Of a stretch of DNA of 43,932 bases, positions 6,950 through 14,903 are shown one piece after another. This DNA is from JAVBNW01 sp031551255. GTDB lineage: Bacteria; Bacillota; Clostridia; Christensenellales; UBA1750. Where the stretch lies: positions 1-43,932 of the forward strand of contig JAVBNW010000017.1 in assembly GCA_031551255.1 (NCBI GenBank), given 5' to 3'. The position numbers were made by a program, and so were the translations under genes. Within the stretch, counting starts at the first letter, position 1; the number at the start of each line of letters is the position of its first letter. Below the pieces are notes generated by a model, which was not told the DNA's origin, made no database searches, and worked only from the letters and a program-made list of their open reading frames with translations.

Positions 6950-7324
6950 TTACTTCGCCTTCTTCTTGCCGGAAACGATGCGCTTGGGTCCTTTGCGCGT
7001 GCGGGCGTTCTGCTTGGTGGACTGACCCCTGACGGGCAGACCTCTGCGGTGACGCACGCCGCGATAGCAGCCGATCTCAACCAGGCGCTTGATGTTAAGA
7101 GACACTTCGCGCCTCAGGTCGCCTTCGACGTGAAGGTTTTTATCGATATAATCGCGCAGGAGGCTCACATCTGCCTCCGTAAGATCCCTCACTCGGGTAT
7201 CCGGCGAAATGCCGGTAGATTCTAAAATTTTCTGCGCCGTGGGGCGGCCGATTCCGAAAATATACGTAAGGCCAATCTCCACGCGCTTATCTCTGGGCAG
7301 GTCGACGCCCGCAATACGTGCCAT
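6950..7324 (-). CDS. rpsM: 30S ribosomal protein S13
   Basis: Head protein of the small subunit that contacts the P-site tRNA and bridges to the 50S. It shows MARIAGVDLPRDKRVEIGL at the start, GIGRPTAQKIL in the helix-hairpin-helix, and GLPVRGQSTKQNARTRKGP near the basic tail. I chose ATG at 7324 (124 residues) because GGAGGT is 11 nt upstream and it matches the family N-terminus; the frame continues upstream only as non-coding sequence. Confidence 0.97.
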   Translation of the reverse strand: MARIAGVDLPRDKRVEIGLTYIFGIGRPTAQKILESTGISPDTRVRDLTEADVSLLRDYIDKNLHVEGDLRREVSLNIKRLVEIGCYRGVRHRRGLPVRGQSTKQNARTRKGPKRIVSGKKKAK

Positions 7325-7466
7325 GAGACTCTTGCACCTCCAAATATGTGGGTACGCTCCCTCGCCCTTGGGCAGGGGCCTTCTATCCAAACCGCACAGT
7401 TCATCCTGTACCTAAGCACGGATGCAGCCGCACCGCGCGGGTTTTGGCGCAATCAGGCGCCGGGGC

Positions 7467-7580
7467 CTAGCCCTGGCGCTGTTTGTGCTTGACGTTTTGA
7501 CAAATGATCATCACGCGGCCTTTGCGGCGTATGACCTTGCACTTTTCGCAGATGGGTTTTACCGAAGGTCTCACTTTCAT
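7467..7580 (-). CDS. rpmJ: 50S ribosomal protein L36, zinc-binding form
   Basis: A 37-residue protein, easily missed because of its size. It starts MKVRPSVKPICEKCK and ends CQNVKHKQRQG. The zinc ribbon ligands Cys-x2-Cys...Cys-x4-His are all present, so it is the zinc (C+) paralog. CTAGGAGG lies 9 nt before the ATG. It sits between infA and rpsM, the standard place in Bacillota. The protein stabilises the 23S rRNA core near the GTPase centre. Confidence 0.96.
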   Translation of the reverse strand: MKVRPSVKPICEKCKVIRRKGRVMIICQNVKHKQRQG

Positions 7581-7602
7581 GTTTGCTTCCTCCTAGAATC
7601 GG

Positions 7603-7824
7603 CTAAGCTTTGCCGCGCCAGGTGATACGGCCCCTGGTCAAGTCGTAAGGGCTCATTTCGATCGTCACCTTGTCGCCCGGCAGCACGCGGATAAAATTCA
7701 TGCGCAGCTTGCCCGATATATGGGCAAGAATGCGGTGGCCATTGGAAAGTTCCACTTGAAACATCGCGTTGGGAAAGGCGTCGACAACGGTACCTTCCAC
7801 TTCAATTACATCGTCTTTTGACAT
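7603..7824 (-). CDS. infA: Translation initiation factor IF-1
   Basis: A 73-residue OB-fold factor that occupies the A site during initiation. It contains the family segments VEGTVVDAFPNAMFQVEL, GHRILAHISGKLRMNFI and PGDKVTIEMSPYDLTRGRI. Its start codon lies inside the end of the KOW-protein gene, with which it overlaps by 19 nt in another frame; the GGAGGGGTGGAG site is also inside that gene. Initiation is thus probably coupled to translation of the upstream gene. Confidence 0.97.
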   Translation of the reverse strand: MSKDDVIEVEGTVVDAFPNAMFQVELSNGHRILAHISGKLRMNFIRVLPGDKVTIEMSPYDLTRGRITWRGKA

Positions 7825-8102
7825 GTCTCCACCCCTCCTCGCTCGCCGATCCTGTGAAGTTGCTCGCGTATGCGGGCATCAGGAACGACGTTACCACGGT
7901 TTTCGCAATCCCGCAAGATGTCCAGGCATTCTTTTTGGGGAAAAAGGTGTTTGATTTTCTTTTTTTTAGGTTTTTCCGCCTTGCGCAGGTCGCCGTCGGC
8001 CACATAGGCGTATTCGCCTTCTACGCGGAGCACCGCCATCAAGCGGCCCCTGTCGCGCCCTGCCCTGGAAATCACCACGCGTCCGGGTTCTACTGCGTTC
8101 AT
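7806..8102 (-). CDS. KOW-domain RNA-binding protein (L14e/L6e/L27e-like)
   Basis: A 98-residue protein starting MNAVEPGRVVISRAGRDRG, with the KOW-type beta-barrel signature (PGRVVISRAGRDRGRLMAV), then a lysine-rich stretch (KAEKPKKKKIKHLF) and an acidic/basic tail. Clostridia commonly carry such a gene between map and infA; it is thought to bind RNA or the ribosome, but its role is not established. The start ATG overlaps the map stop (ATGA), with GGAGG 7 nt upstream; the end overlaps infA by 19 nt. The longer same-frame reading up to 8378 is a shadow inside map. Confidence 0.88.
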   Translation of the reverse strand: MNAVEPGRVVISRAGRDRGRLMAVLRVEGEYAYVADGDLRKAEKPKKKKIKHLFPQKECLDILRDCENRGNVVPDARIREQLHRIGERGGVETCQKTM

Positions 8103-8878
8103 AGCCATCCCTCCGGCTGCTTGGGCAGCGTAAGGATCCTGGGCCGGCCCCCGCCGGGGGTTATGCACATGGTGTGTTCGTAGTGCGCGCACAGCCCGCC
8201 ATCCCGCGTTTTCACCGTCCAGCCGTCGGTCGCCGTGTATACGGGATATTTCCCGGTAACAACCATGGGCTCCACGGCAATCGTCATGCCCGCCCTCAGG
8301 CGCACGCCCCGCCCCGCCGGGCCGTAATTGGGCACCTCCGGATCTTCGTGCAGGTTTTGCCCCACACCGTGCCCGCACAGCGCCCTAACGACGTCAAAAC
8401 CATGCTTGGCGCAATGATCCTGCACCGCGGCGCCGATGTCGCTGATCCTTGAGCCCTCGCGCGCAGCGTCGGCCCCAAGCCAGAACGCCTCTTCAGTCAC
8501 TCGTATCAGCTCCGCCGCCGTGCCATCCACCTCGCCTACGGGCACCGTGAGCGCACTGTCGCCGTGATATCCTCCTACCACTGCGCCGCAGTCGATCCCT
8601 ACGATCTGCCCTTCCTTCAGGATCGTCCTTTCGGAAGGGAATCCGTGTACGACCACGTCGTCCACGGAAATGCACAGGATATAGGGGAACCCGTTGTAGC
8701 CTTTAAAGGAAGGCAACGCGCGGTGCTTGTCGACGATGATCTGTTGGGCAATCCGCTCAAGCTCCATTGTGGCGACGCCCGGCTTAACGGCCGCTTTTAC
8801 CGCCTCGAGGGCATCGTATACCACGGCGCCGGCCGCCTGCATCGCGGCCTGCTCGCTTGCCGTCTTGATGCTAATCAT
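8099..8878 (-). CDS. map: Type I methionine aminopeptidase
   Basis: Removes the initiator methionine from nascent proteins. The pita-bread fold metal ligands are visible: Asp in VGIDCGAVVGGYHGD (two aspartates), His in CGHGVGQNLHEDP, and two glutamates in IAVEPMVV and in the tail YEHTMCI. The length of 259 residues is that of a short type Ia enzyme without an N-terminal zinc finger. Its ATG overlaps the adk stop by one nt (TAATG), and its TGA overlaps the next start by four nt, so it is translated as part of a coupled chain within the spc cluster. Confidence 0.97.
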   Translation of the reverse strand: MISIKTASEQAAMQAAGAVVYDALEAVKAAVKPGVATMELERIAQQIIVDKHRALPSFKGYNGFPYILCISVDDVVVHGFPSERTILKEGQIVGIDCGAVVGGYHGDSALTVPVGEVDGTAAELIRVTEEAFWLGADAAREGSRISDIGAAVQDHCAKHGFDVVRALCGHGVGQNLHEDPEVPNYGPAGRGVRLRAGMTIAVEPMVVTGKYPVYTATDGWTVKTRDGGLCAHYEHTMCITPGGGRPRILTLPKQPEGWL

Positions 8879-9495
8879 TAAGACAGCACCTTGAGGATTG
8901 CGTTTTGCGCATTCTCCATCGGCCCGTCGCCGTCGATATCGTGCAAAATGCCCTTGGCCCGGTAGTGGCCGATGAGAGGGGCGGTCTGCTCTTCATAGAC
9001 GCTCAAGCGAACTTTTACGGTTTCCGGCTTGTCGTCCTCTCTTTGAAGCACATCCTTGCCGCACATAGGACACTTGCCCTTAGCAAGCTGTCTCAGGTGC
9101 GTCGTATGCCCATCCACGCACACCCTGCGGCCGGTCAGTCGATCCAGAATCACCCGATCTTCTACATAGATGTTGAACACGTGCGTCAGGTTCTCCAGCG
9201 CGTCAAACGCTTCGGCCTGCGCGATCGTGCGCGGAAAGCCATCTAGCAGGTAGCCCTTTTCACAATCCGGCTGAGCGATGCGCTCGCGGATCAAGTCGAT
9301 CATCAGGTCATCCGGCACCAAACCGCCCGCTTCTATAATGGACTTGGCCTTCACGCCAAGCTCTGTGCCTTCGCGCATCGCACTTCTAAGCATATCGCCC
9401 GTTGATATATGGGGGATGCCAAGCGCAGGCGCGATGCGCTGCGCTTGGCTGCCTTTGCCCCCTCCCGGGGGGCCGAGAAAGACGATCTTAACCAT
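8878..9495 (-). CDS. adk: Adenylate kinase, long form with an atypical LID
   Basis: Interconverts ATP + AMP and 2 ADP in the cytosol. The P-loop GPPGGGKGS is at residues 8-16 (the family consensus is GxPGAGKGT), and DGFPRT at 85-90 marks the AMP site. The LID of zinc-type enzymes is present but incomplete: Cys126 is followed by VDGH instead of a second Cys, then His133, and later CPMC at 142-145. Zinc might be held by Cys126, a His, Cys142 and Cys145, or lost. I chose ATG at 9495 with GAGG upstream; GTG at 9501 is too close to that site. It follows secY with 2 nt between stop and start. Confidence 0.96.
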   Translation of the reverse strand: MVKIVFLGPPGGGKGSQAQRIAPALGIPHISTGDMLRSAMREGTELGVKAKSIIEAGGLVPDDLMIDLIRERIAQPDCEKGYLLDGFPRTIAQAEAFDALENLTHVFNIYVEDRVILDRLTGRRVCVDGHTTHLRQLAKGKCPMCGKDVLQREDDKPETVKVRLSVYEEQTAPLIGHYRAKGILHDIDGDGPMENAQNAILKVLS

Positions 9496-9497
9496 GC

Positions 9498-10772
9498 TCA
9501 CCTCATAAAGCCCTTATAGTGGCGCATGAGCATCTGGGCCTCAAGTTGCTTGGAGGTCTCCAGCGCCACGCTCACCACGATCAGAATGCCCGTGGCGGTG
9601 AATGGCGAAGCATTGCGCGTAAAGAGGAAGAACAGCGACGGAATCGTGGCGATCACGGCGAGGAACAGAGCGCCCGCCAGCGTTATGCGGCTAACCGTGC
9701 GGCTCAAATAATCGCTCGTGGGCTTGCCCGGCCGGATGCCGGGAATAAAGCCGCCGTTTTGCTGTAGGTTCTTGGCGATCTCCACGGGGTTGAACTGGAT
9801 GGTGGAGTAGAAAAACGCGAAGAACACGATGAGTAGTGCAAATACAGCCATGTAGACTGGGCTGCGCGGGTTCATCCACGTGCTCCACCAAATACCGAAT
9901 CCCGTAGCGCCCCAATTGCCAAACTGCACGATGAGGCCCGGGAATTGCAGGATGGACATCGCGAAGATCAGCGGCATGACGCCGGAGGCGTTGACCTTAA
10001 GCGGGATGTGCGTGGATTGGCCCCCGAACATCCTGCGGCCTACTACGCGCTTGGCATACTGCACCGGCACGCGTCGCTCGCCCTCATCTACAAATACGAT
10101 CACGGCGATGAGTGCTATGATACCCACTAAGGCGACGGGAGCGACCCAAATCAGCGACATGTCGCGCAGAATCGCCTGCAGTCCAAGATACAACTGCTGC
10201 GGAAACCTTGCGATGATGCCGATGAAGATGATGAGCGAGATGCCGTTGCCTATGCCGTTTTCGGTGATCTGCTCGCCGAGCCACATGGTAAACGCCGTGC
10301 CGGCCGCGAGCGAGATGCCGATGGTTAAGTAGCTAAACCACGAGGGCATTCCGTTGGCGACCAAAGCGCCCGCGCCCATACTCATGGTAATGCCGATGGC
10401 CTGGATAAAGCCCAGCACTACGGTGACATAGCGCGTGTACTGTGCTATCTTCTTGCGGCCCTCCTCGCCCTCTTTCTGAAGCCTCTCCAGCGCGGGAATC
10501 GCGACGGTGAGAAGGTTCATGACGATCGAGGACGTGATATAGGGCTGAATGCCCATCGCAAAGATGGAATAGTTGGAAAACGCGCCGCCGTTCATGAAGT
10601 CCAGCATGCCTAAGATGCCGTTGCCCTCCACGGCCGAGCGGATGACATCCACGTTGACGCCCGGCACCGCAATCGCACTGCCGATTCTATAGATGAGCAG
10701 CATCAACACGGTAAAGAGGATCTTCTTGCGAAGTTCCTCGATGCGCCACGCGTTACGCAAGGTGTCCAGCAT
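9498..10772 (-). CDS. secY: Protein translocase subunit SecY
   Basis: Central channel of the Sec translocon in the cytoplasmic membrane. The 424-residue protein has ten hydrophobic segments and the family signatures GAFSNYSIFAMGIQPYITSS (residues around 60-80), AKRVVGRRMFGGQSTHIP in a cytosolic loop, and NLQQNGGFIPGIRPGKPT near the cytosolic C5 loop. It starts two nt after the rplO stop, with GAGGTGA inside the rplO end, and overlaps the ribosome binding region of adk at its 3' end. Confidence 0.98.
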   Translation of the reverse strand: MLDTLRNAWRIEELRKKILFTVLMLLIYRIGSAIAVPGVNVDVIRSAVEGNGILGMLDFMNGGAFSNYSIFAMGIQPYITSSIVMNLLTVAIPALERLQKEGEEGRKKIAQYTRYVTVVLGFIQAIGITMSMGAGALVANGMPSWFSYLTIGISLAAGTAFTMWLGEQITENGIGNGISLIIFIGIIARFPQQLYLGLQAILRDMSLIWVAPVALVGIIALIAVIVFVDEGERRVPVQYAKRVVGRRMFGGQSTHIPLKVNASGVMPLIFAMSILQFPGLIVQFGNWGATGFGIWWSTWMNPRSPVYMAVFALLIVFFAFFYSTIQFNPVEIAKNLQQNGGFIPGIRPGKPTSDYLSRTVSRITLAGALFLAVIATIPSLFFLFTRNASPFTATGILIVVSVALETSKQLEAQMLMRHYKGFMR

Positions 10773-10774
10773 GC

Positions 10775-11215
10775 CTAGATCACCTCTGCCTTCCCACCGA
10801 TCGCCTCAATTTTCTCCTTGGCGCCCGCGGTAAATTTGACCGCTTTCACCGTCAGCTTGCGCGTAAGCTCGCCCTCGCCGAGAACCTTCAGGCCGTCCAG
10901 CGGCTTTTTAATCAGGCCCGCGGCCTTGAGAAGCTCGACATCCACCACGGTGCCCTCGTCAAAAATCTCCAGCGACGCAACGTTGACGGTCGCGTACTCT
11001 TTGGCGAAGATGTTGGTGAAACCGCGCTTGGGGATGCGGCGCATCAGGGGCATCTGACCGCCCTCAAACCCGGGCTGCTTGCCGCCGCCGGATCTCGCCT
11101 TCGCGCCCTTGTGACCTTTGCCAGAGGTCTTGCCCAAGCCCGACCCCGTGCCACGGCCCAGCCGCTTTGGCGCGGTGGTAGAGCCGGGGGCCGGCGCTAT
11201 TTCATGCAGCTTCAT
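10775..11215 (-). CDS. rplO: 50S ribosomal protein L15
   Basis: Late assembly protein of the large subunit. The N-terminus has the glycine- and lysine-rich extension GRGTGSGLGKTSGKGHKG, and the body has GGQMPLMRRIPKRGF. The 146 residues are typical. AAGGAGGTACCCC precedes the ATG. The gene is between rpmD and secY, the standard spc order. Confidence 0.98.
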   Translation of the reverse strand: MKLHEIAPAPGSTTAPKRLGRGTGSGLGKTSGKGHKGAKARSGGGKQPGFEGGQMPLMRRIPKRGFTNIFAKEYATVNVASLEIFDEGTVVDVELLKAAGLIKKPLDGLKVLGEGELTRKLTVKAVKFTAGAKEKIEAIGGKAEVI

Positions 11216-11226
11216 GGGGTACCTCC

Positions 11227-11409
11227 TTATTCGCTAACCTCTTTGACCTCGACCAGGTGCTTTACTTTAAACACCATGCCGCGAATCGCGGGATTGTCGG
11301 GCTTTATAACGCTGTGGCCGATCTTGCGAAGGCCCAGCGCCGTCACCGTGCGCCGCTGATCAAAAATCGCGGCGATCGGGCTCTTCCTTAGGGTGATCTG
11401 AAGCTTCAT
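11227..11409 (-). CDS. rpmD: 50S ribosomal protein L30
   Basis: A 60-residue protein, MKLQITLRKSPIAA at the start and TVTALGLRKIGHSV in the middle, both typical of bacterial L30. GGAGG lies 8 nt before the ATG at 11409; a second ATG directly before it (11412) would add one Met. The frame continues further upstream only as a shadow. It sits between rpsE and rplO as usual. Confidence 0.96.
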   Translation of the reverse strand: MKLQITLRKSPIAAIFDQRRTVTALGLRKIGHSVIKPDNPAIRGMVFKVKHLVEVKEVSE

Positions 11410-11422
11410 CATACATACCTCC

Positions 11423-11923
11423 CTAGCCCAACAACTCTTCGACGGATTTGCCGCGCAGGCGCGCGACATCCTCGGCGGTCTTGAGGGATTTGAGGCCCTC
11501 CATCGTCGCCTTGACCATGTTTGCAGGGTTGTTCGAACCGTAGGATTTCGTGCGGATATCCTTGATGCCTGCGGTTTCTAGAACCGCGCGCACCGGGCCG
11601 CCCGCGATCACGCCGGTTCCCTCAGGGGCCGGCAAAAGTAGCACGCGGCCGGAAGAGAACAGGCCTATCGCCTCGTGCGGAATGGTGGTGCCTACGATAG
11701 GCACGGTAACGAGTTTCTTCTTCGCATCTTCAACGCCCTTGCGAATGGCTTCCGGAATTTCGGCAGCCTTGCCCATACCTACGCCAACGCGGCCTTTTTC
11801 ATCCCCAATGACGATGAGGGCTGCAAACCTGAAGTTGCGGCCGCCCTTGACGACCTTGGTGACGCGGTTGACCGCGACCAATTTCTCTTTAAATTCGGAT
11901 TCTTCCCTGAAATTGCGCTGCAC
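11423..11923 (-). CDS. rpsE: 30S ribosomal protein S5
   Basis: Small-subunit protein important for decoding accuracy and helicase activity at the mRNA entry. The double-stranded RNA-binding-like domain shows KEKLVAVNRVTKVVKGGR and FAALIVIGDEKGRVGVGMGK; the second domain includes GTGVIAGGPVRAVLE. The start is GTG at 11923 with AAGGAGG 7 nt upstream. The 166 residues are typical. Confidence 0.98.
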   Translation of the reverse strand: MQRNFREESEFKEKLVAVNRVTKVVKGGRNFRFAALIVIGDEKGRVGVGMGKAAEIPEAIRKGVEDAKKKLVTVPIVGTTIPHEAIGLFSSGRVLLLPAPEGTGVIAGGPVRAVLETAGIKDIRTKSYGSNNPANMVKATMEGLKSLKTAEDVARLRGKSVEELLG

Positions 11924-11935
11924 CTTCGTCCCTCC

Positions 11936-12304
11936 TTAAAAGTCCAGGCCGGCTTCGCGGGCGCCGGCGGCGACCTCCGCCACGCGGCCCGTATAGATGT
12001 ATCCGCCGCGATCGAAGACCACATGCTCGATGCCCTTGGCCTTCGCGCGCTCGGTCACGATCTTGCCTACCAGCTTCGCCGCTCCCTTTTTGTCGAGCTC
12101 GGAAATCTGAGAAGCGATTTCCTTTTCGACGGTGGAGGCCGCGACGAGCGTATGGCCGACGGAGTCGTCGATGATCTGCGCATAAATATGATTCAGGCTC
12201 CGATAGACGCAAAGACGCGGGCGCTCGGCGGTGCCGCTGATCTTCGTGCGCACGCGCTGGTGCCGGACAAGCCGAACCTTATTTCTGTCCGTCCTCTTGA
12301 TCAT
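11936..12304 (-). CDS. rplR: 50S ribosomal protein L18
   Basis: 5S rRNA-binding protein of the central protuberance. It shows RVRTKISGTAERPRLCVYRS and the C-terminal VVFDRGGYIYTGRVAEVAAGAREAG (seen as FDRGGYIYTGRV then AAGAREAGLDF). The length of 122 residues is normal. It lies between rplF and rpsE. Confidence 0.98.
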   Translation of the reverse strand: MIKRTDRNKVRLVRHQRVRTKISGTAERPRLCVYRSLNHIYAQIIDDSVGHTLVAASTVEKEIASQISELDKKGAAKLVGKIVTERAKAKGIEHVVFDRGGYIYTGRVAEVAAGAREAGLDF

Positions 12305-12319
12305 GCTGCGCTCACCCCT

Positions 12320-12862
12320 TTACTTCTTCCCGGCCTTGCCGGCTTTACGGCGAACAAATTCGCCCTCGTAGCGGATGCCCTTGCCCAGATACGGCTCGGG
12401 CGGGCGCACTTCTCTTATGTTGGCCGCCAACATGCCTACGACTTGCTTGTCGATCCCCTTGACCACGATGCGGTTGGGCGCGGGGGTTTCAAAGCTTACG
12501 TCCTTGGGCGGGTCGAACTCCACCGGGTGCGAATAGCCCACCGTCAGCGCAAGCTTTTTGCCGCTCATCTGCGCGCGATAGCCGGTGCCGACGAGTTCTA
12601 GGTTCTTGGAGTAGCCATCGGTAACGCCAACCACCATGTTGTTAATCAGCGTGCGGCTCAAGCCGTGCAGCGCACGGTGGTTCTTATTGTCGGTGGGGCG
12701 GGATACGGTAAGTTCGCCCGCTTCTTGTTTGATGATCATATCGGGATGGATTTTCGTTGCAAGTGAACCCTTGGGGCCCTTGACCGCGACGGCGTTGCCC
12801 TCGCCGATCGTAACCGTAACGCCCGCGGGCACCTTGATGGGGAGCCTGCCGATTCTCGACAT
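12320..12862 (-). CDS. rplF: 50S ribosomal protein L6
   Basis: Large-subunit protein near the factor-binding site. It begins MSRIGRLPIKVPAGV and ends with the signature RPPEPYLGKGIRYEGEFVRR followed by a lysine-rich tail. Two L6 domains are apparent within 180 residues. A 70-nt spacer separates it from rpsH upstream, longer than most in the block but without an obvious hairpin. Confidence 0.98.
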   Translation of the reverse strand: MSRIGRLPIKVPAGVTVTIGEGNAVAVKGPKGSLATKIHPDMIIKQEAGELTVSRPTDNKNHRALHGLSRTLINNMVVGVTDGYSKNLELVGTGYRAQMSGKKLALTVGYSHPVEFDPPKDVSFETPAPNRIVVKGIDKQVVGMLAANIREVRPPEPYLGKGIRYEGEFVRRKAGKAGKK

Positions 12863-12932
12863 GGGTAGTTACCTCCATTCAAAGTTGGGGCAGCGGATTG
12901 TGTGCGTGCGACGCCCGACAGCGCGATTGCGC

Positions 12933-13331
12933 TTACCAGATGTAGCAGAGCACCTCGCCACCCACCGCGTTCTTGCGTGCTTCCTTATCGGTCATAACGC
13001 CTTTGGACGTGGAAATAATCGCGATGCCCAACCCGTTTAAGACCTTGGGAATCTGCTCGGATTTTGCGTACACGCGCAGGCCGGGCTTGGAAATTCGGCG
13101 TAGCCCCGCAATGACGCAACCGCGATCTTGCGTATACTTAAGCGCAATCTTGATCGCGCCCTGGGGTCCGTCCTCGACAAAGTCGACGGACTTAACATAT
13201 CCTTCATCCAGCAAGATCTTGGCGATCGACTTTTTCATGTTGGATGCGGGTACCACAATAGAATCGTGCCTCGCGACCTGCGCGTTGCGGATGCGGGTCA
13301 GCATATCGGCGATGGGATCATTGATCAACAT
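12933..13331 (-). CDS. rpsH: 30S ribosomal protein S8
   Basis: Primary 16S rRNA-binding protein of the platform. It begins with DPIADMLTRIRNAQ and ends with STSKGVMTDKEARKNAVGGEVLCYIW. The 132 residues are typical. In enterobacteria S8 represses the spc operon; no such site can be assigned here. Confidence 0.98.
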   Translation of the reverse strand: MLINDPIADMLTRIRNAQVARHDSIVVPASNMKKSIAKILLDEGYVKSVDFVEDGPQGAIKIALKYTQDRGCVIAGLRRISKPGLRVYAKSEQIPKVLNGLGIAIISTSKGVMTDKEARKNAVGGEVLCYIW

Positions 13332-13354
13332 GTGTTTGCCTCCTTCCGCTTGCT

Positions 13355-13540
13355 CTACCAGCTCGCCTTGCGCACGCCGGGAATCTCGCCTTTATAAGCC
13401 AGTTCCCTGAAGCAGATGCGGCATACCCCGTATTTGCGAAGGACGGAATGGGGGCGACCGCAGATCGAGCAGCGGGTGTATGCGCGGGTGGAGAACTTGG
13501 GCTCTCTTTGCTGCTTGAGAATCATGCTTTTCTTTGCCAC
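13355..13540 (-). CDS. rpsN: 30S ribosomal protein S14, type Z (zinc)
   Basis: The short 61-residue zinc-ribbon form typical of Gram-positive bacteria. The four ligands are Cys24, Cys27, Cys40 and Cys43 (CSICG and CRICF). The C-terminus ends GEIPGVRKASW, canonical for this form. It lies between rplE and rpsH. Together with zinc-type S4 and L36 it suggests a ribosome set that assumes available zinc. Confidence 0.98.
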   Translation of the reverse strand: MAKKSMILKQQREPKFSTRAYTRCSICGRPHSVLRKYGVCRICFRELAYKGEIPGVRKASW

Positions 13541-13560
13541 TTTATTACCTCCTCCTTCCG

Positions 13561-14103
13561 TCAGGCTTGCGCATAGGGCATGCCCATGAGCCTTAGAAGC
13601 TCCCGGGCTTCCTCGTCGGTCTTGGCGGTGGTCACGAAGATCATCTCCATGCCGCGCACCTTCTCGACCTTGTCGTAGTCGATCTCAGGGAAGATCAGCT
13701 GATCCCTGATCCCCAGCGCGTAGTTGCCACGCCCGTCAAACGCCGAATCGCTCACGCCGCGAAAGTCCCTGACGCGGGGCAGGGCCACGTTGAGAAGCCT
13801 ATCGACGAATTCATACATTCTATTGCCGCGCAACGTCACCTTCGCGCCGACGTTCATGCCCTGGCGAAGCTTAAAGTTCGCAACGGACTTGCGCGCCTTG
13901 GTCACCAGCGGCTTTTGACCCGCGATGATCGTAAGATCGCCCACGGCGGCTTCGAGAGACTTAGGGTTGTCTTTGCAGTCGCCAAGGCCCATGTTGATGA
14001 TAACCTTGTCGATCTTGGGCACCTGATTGACATTTGTGTAACCAAAGCGCTGCGTAAGCGCGGGAATGATCTCTTGCGTGTAACGATCTTTGAGTCTGGG
14101 CAT
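13561..14103 (-). CDS. rplE: 50S ribosomal protein L5
   Basis: 5S rRNA-binding protein of the central protuberance that contacts P-site tRNA. The signature VTKARKSVANFKLRQGMNVG and the segment DFRGVSDSAFDGRGNYALGI are visible. The 180 residues are typical. It is preceded by rplX and followed by rpsN with short spacers. Confidence 0.98.
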   Translation of the reverse strand: MPRLKDRYTQEIIPALTQRFGYTNVNQVPKIDKVIINMGLGDCKDNPKSLEAAVGDLTIIAGQKPLVTKARKSVANFKLRQGMNVGAKVTLRGNRMYEFVDRLLNVALPRVRDFRGVSDSAFDGRGNYALGIRDQLIFPEIDYDKVEKVRGMEMIFVTTAKTDEEARELLRLMGMPYAQA

Positions 14104-14129
14104 TTTACATCTTCCTCCTCAAGATCCTG

Positions 14130-14489
14130 TTAGTCGATGGGCTTGCCGCACTTTTTGCAGGTGCGGACGCTATGGCCATCGTCATTGATCTTGTGCGCAA
14201 TACGCGTAGGCTTCTGGCACGCGGGGCACACGAGCATCACCTTGCAGGCGTAAATCGGGGCTTCCTGATGGATGATGCCGCCGGGCTGCTGCATGCCGCG
14301 GGGCTTTTTATGCTTGGTTGCCATGTTGACGCCGGCGATCAGCACGCGGCCCTCTTTGGGGATTGCCGCGAGGATCTTTCCCGTCTTTCCGGCATCCTTA
14401 CCGGAGATCACCATGACGTTGTCGCCCTTTTTCACGTGCAGCGGGCTTTCAAAACGTTTCTTGGAATCCTTCATCATGCTTCTTGCCAT
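14130..14489 (-). CDS. rplX: 50S ribosomal protein L24
   Basis: Early assembly protein with an N-terminal KOW motif (KKGDNVMVISGKDAGKTGKI). The C-terminal part carries CPACQKPTRIAHK and CKKCGK, two CxxC pairs found in many Gram-positive L24 proteins. The ATG at 14489 has GGAGG 9 nt upstream, giving 119 residues with an N-terminal extension of about 17 residues before the usual family start. Confidence 0.97.
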   Translation of the reverse strand: MARSMMKDSKKRFESPLHVKKGDNVMVISGKDAGKTGKILAAIPKEGRVLIAGVNMATKHKKPRGMQQPGGIIHQEAPIYACKVMLVCPACQKPTRIAHKINDDGHSVRTCKKCGKPID

Positions 14490-14503
14490 CTTGCCGCGCC
14501 TCC

Positions 14504-14872
14504 TTACAGCACTTCGGGCGCGAGCGAGACGATCTTCATGTAATCCTTCTCGCGCAGCTCGCGGGCCACAGGCCCAAAGATACGGGTTCCGCGCGGCTGT
14601 TTTTGATCGTTGATGATCACGGCCGCGTTGTCGTCAAAGCGGATATAGCTGCCGTCGGGGCGGCGGCGGGATTTGACCGTGCGCACGATAACCGCGCGGA
14701 CAACCTCGCCCTTTTTTACCACGCCGCCAGGCGTAGCGGTCTTCACCGATGCCACGATCACATCGCCGATACCGCCGGATTTACGAAAAGAACCGCCCAG
14801 CACCCTGATGCACTGGATTTCCTTCGCGCCGGTGTTGTCGGCCACGCGCAGGCGCGTTTGCATTTGAACCAT
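14504..14872 (-). CDS. rplN: 50S ribosomal protein L14
   Basis: Interface protein that helps form bridge B8 with 16S rRNA. It starts MVQMQTRLRVADNTGAKEI and contains GTRIFGPVARELREKDYMKI, the family signature. The 122 residues are exactly the usual length. It lies between rpsQ and rplX. Confidence 0.98.
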   Translation of the reverse strand: MVQMQTRLRVADNTGAKEIQCIRVLGGSFRKSGGIGDVIVASVKTATPGGVVKKGEVVRAVIVRTVKSRRRPDGSYIRFDDNAAVIINDQKQPRGTRIFGPVARELREKDYMKIVSLAPEVL

Positions 14873-14903
14873 GTTGTACCCTCCTTAGGCGTAACCGGCG
14901 CGG

